Assembly: GCA_019636555.1 (NCBI GenBank)
Contig: JAHBXH010000001.1
Span: 1,054,001 to 1,118,000 of the forward strand
DNA: 64,000 nucleotides
Direction: 5' to 3'
Source of the DNA: Phycisphaeraceae bacterium
GTDB lineage: Bacteria; Planctomycetota; Phycisphaerae; Phycisphaerales; UBA1924
Part shown: in pieces, positions 28,786 to 36,653 of the stretch
How the letters are laid out: each line of letters begins with the position of its first letter
Position numbering within the stretch: the first letter of the stretch is position 1
Position numbers and translations under genes: made by a program
Notes under the pieces: generated by a model
The model's database searches: none
What the model saw: only the letters and a program-made list of their open reading frames with translations
Told to the model about the DNA's origin: nothing

Positions 28786-29331
28786 TTATGGGTTTGTCGC
28801 CGCGGGCTCGGGCTTGGTTGCAGGAGCATTCCCCTCCGGTCCCGGGGAAGTCGGCTGAGGAGCCGGCGCAGTCACGGGAGTTCCCGGCGTGACGTGAACG
28901 GCGCTTGCCGTCTGGCCCGCGTGTTCGACGCGCGGGTCGCTGCCCGTGGCGTATTCCGGCGTCTTGCGGATCGTGACGTCCATGCGGCGTGAATACTTGT
29001 CCGGGCAAGCCATGACGCTGTTCAGTTCGCCCGCTCGCGTCGGTCGCTCGAAGAACCGCCACTGCAGCGAATCAGGGTTCGCCGGGTTGTCCGGGAACTG
29101 CGCCTCGTGGAAACGCAGCGTCAACTGCTTGGCGACGGGCACGTCCGCGGTCCAGATCGGTTCGTTCGTCCGCACATCCACGATGGTGACCGTCACCGGG
29201 TAGTACTCGTTCGATATGAACGTAAACGTGTCGTTCGAGCGCATCGAGCCGCCCGGACGGTACACGTTGCAGCCCGAAAAAGTGAGAAGTGCGAGAGATG
29301 TCGCGACGGCGCCAGCGCGGCCAAGGTGCAT
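28786..29331 (-). CDS. Lipoprotein of unknown function
   Basis: A 181-residue exported lipoprotein. The signal peptide ends in a lipobox FSGC (about Cys21). Residues 30-125 are a compact beta-rich domain (FTFISNEYYPVTVTIVDVRTN) with the sequence DKYSRRMDVTIRK near its end. Residues about 135-181 are a proline/alanine/threonine-rich tail that looks disordered. I do not recognise a family. ATG 29331 is preceded by GGAGA; longer in-frame starts have no signal peptide at the N-terminus. It is divergent from ispF. Confidence 0.75.
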   Translation of the reverse strand: MHLGRAGAVATSLALLTFSGCNVYRPGGSMRSNDTFTFISNEYYPVTVTIVDVRTNEPIWTADVPVAKQLTLRFHEAQFPDNPANPDSLQWRFFERPTRAGELNSVMACPDKYSRRMDVTIRKTPEYATGSDPRVEHAGQTASAVHVTPGTPVTAPAPQPTSPGPEGNAPATKPEPAATNP

Positions 29332-29470
29332 TGAAATTCTCCGGCTCGGGCGGGGCTTTGGTCTTGCCGCCGAGCGTCCCAGAATGTATCGGCTCCCAGA
29401 CTGTTCGGCGTGACTTGTCTTCAAGATCGTTCGGAAAAAGGTCGGATTCAAACGGATAGACTCAATCCTG

Positions 29471-29983
29471 ATGCAAAACCTCGCGGAATCGTTCAGGATC
29501 GGGCACGGATACGACCTCCATCGGCTCGAGCCGGTCGCTCCGGCCGGAGCAGGCCGTCCACTGATCGTCGGTGGCGTCAGGCTCGCCTCCGAGAAGGGGC
29601 CGGTGGCCCATAGCGACGGCGACGCTCTCTTGCATGCCATTACAGACGCCCTGCTGTCCGCCGCAGGACTTCCTGACATCGGGCAGCTTTACCCGGACAG
29701 CGACCCGAAACACCATTCGCAAGACTCAAAGACTTTTCTTCGCGAAGCCGCCGCGAAGGTGCGAGACCTGGGTTGGACCGTCGTGAACGTTGATGCGACG
29801 GTGATTCTCGAGAAGCCGAAGGTCAGCCCGCACAAGCACGAAATGCGGTCGTGCGTCGCCGCGGCGCTCGATGTCGATGTTTCGCGCGTCGGCATCAAGG
29901 GAAAAACGCACGAAAAAGTGGACGCCGTGGGCGAGTCTCGCGCAATCGAAGTTCACGCGGTTGCTCTGCTCGTCCGTCAGTGA
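29471..29983 (+). CDS. ispF: 2-C-methyl-D-erythritol 2,4-cyclodiphosphate synthase
   Basis: Cyclises the CDP-ME phosphate intermediate in the MEP pathway of isoprenoid synthesis. The 170-residue length fits. The metal ligands are in GHGYDLH (Asp and His near residues 15-17) and in the SDGDALLHAITDALLSAAG helix. The family's DIGxxFPDxDP loop is here DIGQLYPDSDP, and the C-terminal region contains KGKTHEKVDAVG, close to the usual TTTE[K/R]LGFxG motif. No ispD is fused or adjacent. It lies between a divergent lipoprotein gene and a convergent SDR gene. Confidence 0.95.
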   Translation: MQNLAESFRIGHGYDLHRLEPVAPAGAGRPLIVGGVRLASEKGPVAHSDGDALLHAITDALLSAAGLPDIGQLYPDSDPKHHSQDSKTFLREAAAKVRDLGWTVVNVDATVILEKPKVSPHKHEMRSCVAAALDVDVSRVGIKGKTHEKVDAVGESRAIEVHAVALLVRQ

Positions 29984-29997
29984 CGCGGGCTTCGCGC

Positions 29998-30819
29998 CTA
30001 TTGCCGCCCGCGCATTCTGCGGGTCAGAATCCGATCCGCCAGCCGCGGCATGAGCGTGACGAGCGAGAGGGCCGTGCGCATCGGCAAACTCGTCCACACC
30101 TCTCCGCGCGGCTTCTTCAGGCAGCGGACGATCGCTTTCGCAACCGTTTCCGCCGGCTGTTTGAACGACTCGGGCGTCTGAATGCTCGTTCGTTTCCCTC
30201 CCGAGAGTTCGCGCGCCATATCGAAGAACTCAGTACGCGTGCCGATCGGGTGTACCGTCGAAACATGAACGCCCGCGTCGGCGAGCTCGATGCGCATCGC
30301 GCGGCCGAAGTGGTCCTGCAGCGCCTTGGTGCCCGAATACGCCGCGAAATTCGGAAGCCCGATCTTGCTGACGCAGCTCGAGCAGAGCAGCACATGCCCC
30401 CTGTCGGGACCGGCGTTGGCGTCGAGCATGTGCCGCGCGCCGAGCTGGCACAGTTCAAGGCTCGACCAGAAATTGGTGTCGAAGATATCGGCGAGGTTCT
30501 CGCGCGAGCAGTCCATCACCTTGCGTTCGACGCCGTACCCCGCGTTCGAGAACACGCTGTACAGCGAGCCGAATTCTTTGGTCGCCGCATCGATCAGGCG
30601 CCGGTTGTCACCGGGCGTCCTGACGTTCATCACGACGTACGATGCGCGCCCGCCGGCGGATGCGATCTCGTCGACGAGCGAGCGCAGCCGGTCTTCGCGC
30701 CGCGCGCCGACGACGACGTTCATTTTTTCACGCGCGCAAAGCAACGCCGTCGCGCGTCCGATGCCGGAGCTTGCGCCGGTGATCGCGATCGTCCGACCGG
30801 TGAGGTCGATCTTCGCCAC
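29998..30819 (-). CDS. Short-chain dehydrogenase/reductase
   Basis: A 273-residue NAD(P)-dependent oxidoreductase of the classical SDR type. It has TGASSGIG (residues 14-21), the NAG motif in SNAGYG (about 91), a catalytic serine in SSCVSKIG and the YSGTK motif (YxxxK). A C-terminal extension of about 40 residues is basic and hydrophobic (ALSLVTLMPRLADRILTRRM), as in membrane-associated SDRs. The substrate is unknown. It follows the entericidin-like gene by 3 bp and is the last gene of the minus-strand block that starts with the exopolysaccharide genes. Confidence 0.9.
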   Translation of the reverse strand: MAKIDLTGRTIAITGASSGIGRATALLCAREKMNVVVGARREDRLRSLVDEIASAGGRASYVVMNVRTPGDNRRLIDAATKEFGSLYSVFSNAGYGVERKVMDCSRENLADIFDTNFWSSLELCQLGARHMLDANAGPDRGHVLLCSSCVSKIGLPNFAAYSGTKALQDHFGRAMRIELADAGVHVSTVHPIGTRTEFFDMARELSGGKRTSIQTPESFKQPAETVAKAIVRCLKKPRGEVWTSLPMRTALSLVTLMPRLADRILTRRMRGRQ

Positions 30820-30822
30820 GGC

Positions 30823-31023
30823 TTACTTCTGCGTGTCGCCCTGTTTGGTCTGGCCCGGCGCCGGATCCGGCGTGCCGCCAAACGCCTTCTTGGTGTTGTC
30901 GCTGGTTTGTTCGATGTCCGTGCCAAGCCCGGAGACCGTGTTGCACGCAGCCAGCGTGGCGAGAGAAAGAGCCGAAAGAGCGAGCGTGACGACACGAGCA
31001 ATCTTCTTTGTGCGCGAATTCAT
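30823..31023 (-). CDS. Entericidin-like small lipoprotein
   Basis: A 66-residue lipoprotein. The signal peptide ends LAAC with Cys27, and the mature start CNTVSGLGTDIEQTSDNTKKAF is the entericidin A/B signature (CNTxxGxGxDI). Entericidins are small outer-membrane-associated lipoproteins linked to stationary-phase toxin/antidote behaviour in Enterobacteria; here only one is present, so that role is not implied. The short ATG start at 31023 is preceded by GGAG at eight bases; a longer frame upstream is arginine-rich noise. It sits between murJ and the SDR gene. Confidence 0.82.
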   Translation of the reverse strand: MNSRTKKIARVVTLALSALSLATLAACNTVSGLGTDIEQTSDNTKKAFGGTPDPAPGQTKQGDTQK

Positions 31024-31103
31024 TCCAGAACTCCGTGTTTTTCTGCGGCGATGCGATCGACCGCGCTCAAGCGTACACAGATTCCGAAGTACCCGCGCCG
31101 CTC

Positions 31104-32804
31104 CTACTCCGCCATCATCGATTCCATTTTCACTCCGGCGGGTGCGCGGCGCACGAGCCAACGAAGCTCCTCGAGGCCGAACACGAACGCCAGGGCAATG
31201 TAACTCATGCCACCGACGAGAGTTGCGACGCTCAGCCGTGCGAAGTGCTGGCGCCAAGTCGCGGGCGCGGGCCACAGCGAAATGACCGCCCACACGCACG
31301 CGCCCATGAGCAACGCGACGGCGAAGACTTTCGTGGCGCCAACCACCGTCGAGCGATCAAAGACATTCGCGTCGAGCTTTCGTTTCGCCGCCCAGCACAC
31401 GACCAGCGCCTGGAGCATCGCGCATGTGCCGGTGGAGAGCGCGAGACCCGCTTCGCGCAGGTACCAGATCAGGATCAGGTTCAGCGAGAGGTTCGCCGCC
31501 ACCATCGCCATCGCGACGCGCATCGGAGTCACCGTGTCGCCCCGCGCATAGAAGGCGCGCGTCAGCACGTGATTCAGCGAGTACGCCCAGACCGCGGGCG
31601 CGTAGCACGCAACGACCAGGGCCGAGCGCTCGAGCCCCTCGCGCGAGAACTTCCAGAACATCGTGTGCACCAGGTCTTCGCGCACTGCGACCAGCCCGAT
31701 GCTCGCCGGGATCCCGATGAACAGCGACAATCGAACACCCCGCCGGAGCACGTCGACGAACGCGACCGAGTGACCCGCGGTTCTCGAGAGCAGCGGGAAA
31801 ACAGCTGTGGCGACCGCGATCCCGAAAACCCCGAGCGGAAACTGATAGAGCCGCGACGTGTACGAAAGAATCGAGTTGGATGATTCGTCGAGCGTGACGG
31901 CGAAGCCGAACATCGTCGCGCCGAACCAGATCGGCCACATCGCGATCAGCGTGTCCATCATCGTGTTGAGTTGCAGCGTGCCGAGCCCCAGCAGCACCGG
32001 CACGAACCGCTTCAGCACCCGACGTGCCGATTCACTCGCCGCGGAAGTGATCTTCGTCCATCGCACGAGCCCCCTCAGCGCGAGCATCGACCACACGATC
32101 TGCAGCACGCTCGCGATCACCGCCGCGACGCCCACCAGATACGCCGATGTCTCTTTCGGAATGCCTTTCCAAAAGAAGGGCACCAACGCCGCGCCGATCA
32201 TCATCAGGTTGAGAATCACCGGCGCCGCGGCGGGCGGCCCGAACTTCCCGTGACTCTGGAGAACACCGCCCAGGATCGCGGTTGTGCACACCATGGGCAT
32301 CATGGGCAGCATGAGCATCATCAGCCTGATGGACAGCACCCTGTCCGGGTCGTTGCGCGCCACGATGAGCACGACCATGAGCGCCACTTCGACTACCAGC
32401 ACGATCAGCGCGGTGGTCAGCGTGAGTGCGCGCAGCGTGAGCGACGCCAGCTGATCCGCCACCTCCGCCGAATCCTGACGTTGCCTGGTGTACTCGGGAA
32501 GAAACGCCGCGGAGAGCGCGCCCTCGCCGAAGAGTCTGCGGAAGATGTTGGGCACCTGGAACGCGGCATTGAACGCCGAGCCGATTCCGGTGTCCCCGAA
32601 CAGGCCCGCTGTCAGGATGTCGCGCACCAATCCGGTTAACCGCGAGACGAGCGTGAGGCTCGCGACGATCCGGATCGCCGCCGCGAGAATCCCTCCGAGC
32701 GCGTGCGAATCGTGCGGACGGTCGGTGGGATTGGCGTGTCCCGCGCCGGGGTCTTGCGGCCTGTTCGCGTCTGTCGTCGGGACTGTCATCACGGGCTGAT
32801 TCAT
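31104..32804 (-). CDS. murJ: Lipid II flippase MurJ/MviN-family protein
   Basis: A 566-residue polytopic protein of the MOP superfamily with about fourteen transmembrane helices. The N-terminal helix region with SRLTGLVRDILTAGLFG and the following FNAAFQVPNIFRRLFGEGALSAAFLP is the MurJ/MviN signature. MurJ flips lipid II across the inner membrane for peptidoglycan synthesis; a homologue inside an exopolysaccharide block could instead act on another lipid-linked glycan (Wzx-like). The ATG at 32804 overlaps the vanZ-like stop as ATGA. The last residues are soluble and short. Confidence 0.92.
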   Translation of the reverse strand: MNQPVMTVPTTDANRPQDPGAGHANPTDRPHDSHALGGILAAAIRIVASLTLVSRLTGLVRDILTAGLFGDTGIGSAFNAAFQVPNIFRRLFGEGALSAAFLPEYTRQRQDSAEVADQLASLTLRALTLTTALIVLVVEVALMVVLIVARNDPDRVLSIRLMMLMLPMMPMVCTTAILGGVLQSHGKFGPPAAAPVILNLMMIGAALVPFFWKGIPKETSAYLVGVAAVIASVLQIVWSMLALRGLVRWTKITSAASESARRVLKRFVPVLLGLGTLQLNTMMDTLIAMWPIWFGATMFGFAVTLDESSNSILSYTSRLYQFPLGVFGIAVATAVFPLLSRTAGHSVAFVDVLRRGVRLSLFIGIPASIGLVAVREDLVHTMFWKFSREGLERSALVVACYAPAVWAYSLNHVLTRAFYARGDTVTPMRVAMAMVAANLSLNLILIWYLREAGLALSTGTCAMLQALVVCWAAKRKLDANVFDRSTVVGATKVFAVALLMGACVWAVISLWPAPATWRQHFARLSVATLVGGMSYIALAFVFGLEELRWLVRRAPAGVKMESMMAE

Positions 32805-33166
32805 CGGCTCAGCCGCCCAACCACCCACATCCCGGCGATCGTGATCGCGATCCCGATCATGTTGAATCCAAGGTCGTCCCAGGCACACGTTCGCCCGAGC
32901 GCGGGGATCGATTGCAGGCCTTCATCGATGCACGCGTACCCCATCGCGAGAAGGCAGGTCAGAAGCAGATTCCGATTCGAAAAAACGGGACCGAAGAACC
33001 CGCACGCCGTCGCGAGCGCCGCCCATGTTCCGAACGCGCCGAGATGAACCCAAAGGTCGCTCCGTTCAACCGGACCCTGGATTTGCAGGTTGGGCCAATG
33101 TGTTCCCGCAAAGAGCAGGAGCGCATAGAGCGCAAACACCGGCCGCGGCAACCGGAATCGGTTCAT
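32801..33166 (-). CDS. VanZ-like membrane protein
   Basis: A 121-residue protein with four predicted transmembrane helices. The order of elements is that of VanZ-like proteins: an N-terminal helix followed by THWPNLQI, a helix with SDLWVHLGAFGTWAALA, and then DEGLQSIPALGRTCAWDDLGFNMIGI, the conserved DExxQ / R..D...N pattern. The biochemical role of the family is unclear; members are frequent in exopolysaccharide and exosortase loci. It overlaps both parA upstream and murJ downstream by 4 bp. Confidence 0.85.
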   Translation of the reverse strand: MNRFRLPRPVFALYALLLFAGTHWPNLQIQGPVERSDLWVHLGAFGTWAALATACGFFGPVFSNRNLLLTCLLAMGYACIDEGLQSIPALGRTCAWDDLGFNMIGIAITIAGMWVVGRLSR

Positions 33167-34086
33167 GCGCTCGCGCCAGTGCTGTCCGCGACGGGTTCCC
33201 CGATACTTGCGGCCCTCGTCACCACCAGCGGGGGGTCTTCACGTGTTTCCGCCGCGAGGCGCCGATCCGCGAGGTACGCATCCGCGAGGGCGCGATAGTC
33301 TTCCGCGCCGCTCGCCTGCGGTGCGTAGTCAAAGATCGTTTTGCCAAAGCTGGGGCTCTCGGCCAGCTTGATGTTCCGCCGGATGGCCGGACGGAACACC
33401 TTGGCGTCCTTCCACGGGACGTCGTTCGTTCGCCCGCTCTCAAAGAATGCGTCGAGGTCGGCGACGACTTCGCGCGTGTGGGTGCTTCCCGCGTCGTGCA
33501 TGCAGAGCACCACTCCCGCCACACGCAGATTCGGGTTCAATGCCTGAGGTCCGCTCGCCAGAAGCTTCACTGTCTCGAGCAGTTTTCCGACGCCTTGCAA
33601 CGCCAGAAAGTGCGCCTGCATCGGGATCAATACCTCGTCCGCGGCATTCAGCGCGTTGAGCGTGAGCAGCCCGAGCGATGGCGGGCAATCGATCAGAACA
33701 AAGTCGACCTTGCCCGAAAACGCACCGATCACGGCTTTGAGCCTTTCCAGCCGGTCCTCCGCCGAGGCAAGCTCGGTTTCCGTCGCGGCGAGGTCTGTGT
33801 GACTGGCGAGCGCCGAAAGATTCGTCGCGATATCTCTTGCCGCGGAAACTGCCCCGGCCGGATCGTGCATCAGGTCATAAATCGATCGCCCTTCAGCGGA
33901 GTCGAGACCAAGCCCGAGTGTCGCATGTGCCTGCGGATCCAGATCGATCACGAGCGTGCGAAATCCGGCCTGGGCGATCGCCGCGGCGAGATTCACGGTC
34001 GTCGTGGTTTTGCCCACTCCGCCCTTCTGATTCATCAGCGCGACGCAGCGGGGCCTGGCGGGAGAAATTGGATCCGAATCGTTCAT
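33163..34086 (-). CDS. ParA/MinD-family ATPase (orphan)
   Basis: A 307-residue ATPase with a deviant Walker A KGGVGKTTT (about residues 21-29), the A' box TLVIDLDPQAHAT and Walker B VDFVLIDCPPSLG. The CPPSLGLLTLNAL sequence is that of chromosomal ParA/Soj proteins. No ParB gene or parS-like cluster is seen beside it. Sitting between a WecA-type transferase and a VanZ-like gene, it might position the polysaccharide machinery or be unrelated; this is inference. ATG 34086 (MNDSDP) is used; a longer frame adds 14 residues. Its stop overlaps the next start by 4 bp. Confidence 0.9.
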   Translation of the reverse strand: MNDSDPISPARPRCVALMNQKGGVGKTTTTVNLAAAIAQAGFRTLVIDLDPQAHATLGLGLDSAEGRSIYDLMHDPAGAVSAARDIATNLSALASHTDLAATETELASAEDRLERLKAVIGAFSGKVDFVLIDCPPSLGLLTLNALNAADEVLIPMQAHFLALQGVGKLLETVKLLASGPQALNPNLRVAGVVLCMHDAGSTHTREVVADLDAFFESGRTNDVPWKDAKVFRPAIRRNIKLAESPSFGKTIFDYAPQASGAEDYRALADAYLADRRLAAETREDPPLVVTRAASIGEPVADSTGASA

Positions 34087-34143
34087 GACCGAGTATACGA
34101 ATCGGCAGAATCCGCGCGTCGGAAACAATTGATTTGAGGGGTG

Positions 34144-35598
34144 CTATCTGGCGGAAGCGGCTTCGCCGGCCACGCCCACGGGCGGGCCGCTCGGAGGGGG
34201 CGGCTGGTTGAGGATGATCGTCTGGGTCGCCCTGCGGGCCTCGGAATCGATGGCCTGCTGCTCGATGAATTTGCGCCGGGCGATTTTGATCGCGGTCACC
34301 CCGATGAAGGAAGCGAGCATGAGCGCGATGATGTAGACCACGCGAGCCCGGCCCATGCTCACCAGCACGCCGAGCGTTGCGAAGCTCGCCGATATCGCGT
34401 AGAGCACGAGCACAGCGCCCTTCACGCCGAGCGACCGCTTCAGCATGTGATGCAGGTGGTCGCTGTCCGCGCTCGAAATGCTTTGTCCGGCCATTTTTCG
34501 ACGGACAATCGCCAGGCACGTATCGATCAGCGGCACGGCGAAGACGATCAGCCCCGCCATCATCAGGTGGGTTTTATCGGTGGCGCCGAGCGTCAGGATG
34601 ATCACGATGGTTGTGTAGCCGAGCAGCAGAGATCCCGCATCACCGAGAAAGATCGTTGCCGGGTTGAAGTTGTGCGGGAGGAATCCGAGGCATGCACCGA
34701 GCAGCGCCATGCACAATACCAGCCGCTGGGTGTCGCGCACGCCATCGTCTGCCGCGGCAAGTCCGAGCGAGATTATCAGCAATCCCGCGGCCGAAATCGC
34801 GGTCGTTCCCGTCAGCAATCCGTCCAACCCGTCGATCAGGTTGGTCGCATTGCAGGCGCCGAGCACAAAGAACCCGATGATCGCCGTTCCGACCCAGTAG
34901 ACAAGGTCGAAGTGAATCCCGGCGCTCTCCGCGCCGAGCAAGTGAAACGGCAACGGGATGGTGAAGACCAAGCTCGGGTTGCCGAGCAACGTGCCGAGCG
35001 GCGAGAGCACCTGCGCCGCGACGCGAGCCCCGATGTCGTCAATGGCAAGAAGAGCCGCGGCGAACAAAAGCCCGCCGATTTTTACGCGGGGCGCGAGCCC
35101 CCACACGTCGTCGAGCAGACCGACGACGACGACGACGGTCATTCCAAAGAGCACAAAGAGCGGGACGATTCGCTGCTCGGGCTCGGAAACGTGCGTCGAA
35201 GAGTGGTATTCCACAAGCCCCGCCCAGCCCATCGAGGCGTAGCTGTAGAGGATCGCGGCGAGTATGCCGAGGAAGACGGCGACGCCGCCGAGATAGGCGA
35301 CGGGCATGCGGTGAACTTTCCGATTTTCGCTCGGCCGATCGATCACGCCGAAAGCGATTGCCAGCTTCCGCATGAGCGGAGTCGTGAACAGCGTCACGAC
35401 GAATGCGATGGCCATGATCCACGCATAGCCGTTGAAGATTTCCCACCTCGAACCCTTTTCGAGTTCGGAGGTTGTCGCACCGGCATCCTGCCCAAAGGCA
35501 AATTGAACCGGTGTCGCGGCGCACCATGCGACAACCCAGGGCATGGTTGCCCGAATCGTCCGACACGCGCACCCGGTTCGCTCTGGCGCCCTGTTCAC
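34144..35598 (-). CDS. MraY/WecA-family undecaprenyl-phosphate sugar-1-phosphate transferase
   Basis: A 484-residue inner-membrane glycosyltransferase (about eleven helices) that transfers a sugar-1-phosphate to undecaprenyl phosphate. Signature pieces: RKVHRMPVAYLGGVAVFLG near residue 93, the aspartates of VGLLDDVWG, NATNLIDGLDGL (near 249), GFLPHNFNPATIFLGDAGS and the HLHHML cluster (near 386). These resemble WecA/TagO rather than MraY. Context suggests it starts exopolysaccharide lipid-linked synthesis. A GTG at 35598 overlaps the epimerase stop as GTGA; an ATG 18 codons later is an alternative. The last 30 residues are Pro/Ala-rich. Confidence 0.9.
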   Translation of the reverse strand: MNRAPERTGCACRTIRATMPWVVAWCAATPVQFAFGQDAGATTSELEKGSRWEIFNGYAWIMAIAFVVTLFTTPLMRKLAIAFGVIDRPSENRKVHRMPVAYLGGVAVFLGILAAILYSYASMGWAGLVEYHSSTHVSEPEQRIVPLFVLFGMTVVVVVGLLDDVWGLAPRVKIGGLLFAAALLAIDDIGARVAAQVLSPLGTLLGNPSLVFTIPLPFHLLGAESAGIHFDLVYWVGTAIIGFFVLGACNATNLIDGLDGLLTGTTAISAAGLLIISLGLAAADDGVRDTQRLVLCMALLGACLGFLPHNFNPATIFLGDAGSLLLGYTTIVIILTLGATDKTHLMMAGLIVFAVPLIDTCLAIVRRKMAGQSISSADSDHLHHMLKRSLGVKGAVLVLYAISASFATLGVLVSMGRARVVYIIALMLASFIGVTAIKIARRKFIEQQAIDSEARRATQTIILNQPPPPSGPPVGVAGEAASAR

Positions 35599-36638
35599 CT
35601 CTCACGTCCTTCGCGCATGCCGTCCGCGGCCGAACTCGAGAGCCAACCGGCCACGTCCCGGATGGTCTGCTCAAGGGTCTTTCTCGGCGAGAACCCGATC
35701 GCGTTCCGAATCTTCGTCAAATCCGGTCGGCGATCGGCCAGGTCTTCGAAGCCCGACGGATACGCCTCACTATAGGGAACGAACTCGATCTCCGAACGAG
35801 ATCCGGTTTCCCGAATCACCAGTTCGGCAAGTTCCCGGATGGTGATCGAACGATCCGAACCGATGTTGAACACCTCGCCCCTGCGGCCCGGCAAAGAAAG
35901 CAATTTCGGCAACGCGTCGATCACATCCGAGATATCGCAGAAACAGCGCGACTGCTTTCCTTCGCCATGCACCTTCAACGGTTTTCCGGCGAGCGCCGCG
36001 CTCACGAACCTGGGCAGAACCATTCCGTAGTCGCCGACCTGGCGTGCGCCGACCGTGTTGAAAAACCGAGCGACGACGACGCCCAATCCGCGCTGCTTTG
36101 CGTAGCTGAGCGCAAGATACTCGTCGATGCCCTTGCTGTAGGCGTAGCACCAGCGCGACACGCTTGTCGGCCCGTAGGTCACGTCGTCGGATTCGCTGTA
36201 GGGCGACTTGGCGCTCTTTCCGTACACCTCTGAGCTGCTCGCGATCAGCGTGGGGATTCCGCGCGCGGTCGCGCCCGGCGCGGAGCGGCTCGCAGCGAAA
36301 TCCAGCAGCGCGATCGTCTGCTCGATGTTGGTGCGCACGGCGCTGATCGGATCTTTCATGACCAGACCGACGCCAACGGCCGCGGCCAGATGATAAATCT
36401 CATCGAACACTTCGCCCGATCCGAGCGCCGAAAGCTCGTCGCTCAGATTTGCTTCGATGAATCGGAGGCTTGGATGCTCGCGCACGTTGGTCGCGCGCCC
36501 CGTGGAAAGATTGTCGATGACGGTGACCCGGTCTCCTCGCGCGAGGAGCCGCTCGGTCAGGTGCGAACCGATGAAGCCGGCGCCGCCCGTGATCAGCGAG
36601 CGCCGCGGGCGGGAATCGGATGGTCTGGGCTCGGGCAT
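35595..36638 (-). CDS. NAD-dependent NDP-sugar epimerase/dehydratase
   Basis: A 347-residue extended-SDR enzyme acting on a nucleotide sugar. It has the glycine motif GGAGFIGSHL (about residues 18-27), IDNLSTGRATNV, the SSSEVYG stretch with the catalytic serines, and YAYSK (YxxxK, about 164-168). The ARFFNTVGARQ...GMVLPRFV region is typical of UDP-glucuronate decarboxylases and UDP-glucose 4-epimerases. Which of these it is cannot be decided by eye. It feeds the polysaccharide locus: the Wzc-like gene ends 15 bp upstream and the WecA-like gene overlaps downstream. Confidence 0.9.
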   Translation of the reverse strand: MPEPRPSDSRPRRSLITGGAGFIGSHLTERLLARGDRVTVIDNLSTGRATNVREHPSLRFIEANLSDELSALGSGEVFDEIYHLAAAVGVGLVMKDPISAVRTNIEQTIALLDFAASRSAPGATARGIPTLIASSSEVYGKSAKSPYSESDDVTYGPTSVSRWCYAYSKGIDEYLALSYAKQRGLGVVVARFFNTVGARQVGDYGMVLPRFVSAALAGKPLKVHGEGKQSRCFCDISDVIDALPKLLSLPGRRGEVFNIGSDRSITIRELAELVIRETGSRSEIEFVPYSEAYPSGFEDLADRRPDLTKIRNAIGFSPRKTLEQTIRDVAGWLSSSAADGMREGRER

Positions 36639-36653
36639 GAGAACGGCCCGAGG

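Noticed and set aside
33163..34086. A chromosome-partition (parAB) locus or replication origin.
   Set aside because: ParA is present but no ParB gene, parS-like palindromes or DnaA boxes were found around it; gyrB alone does not mark an origin here because dnaA, dnaN and recF are absent.
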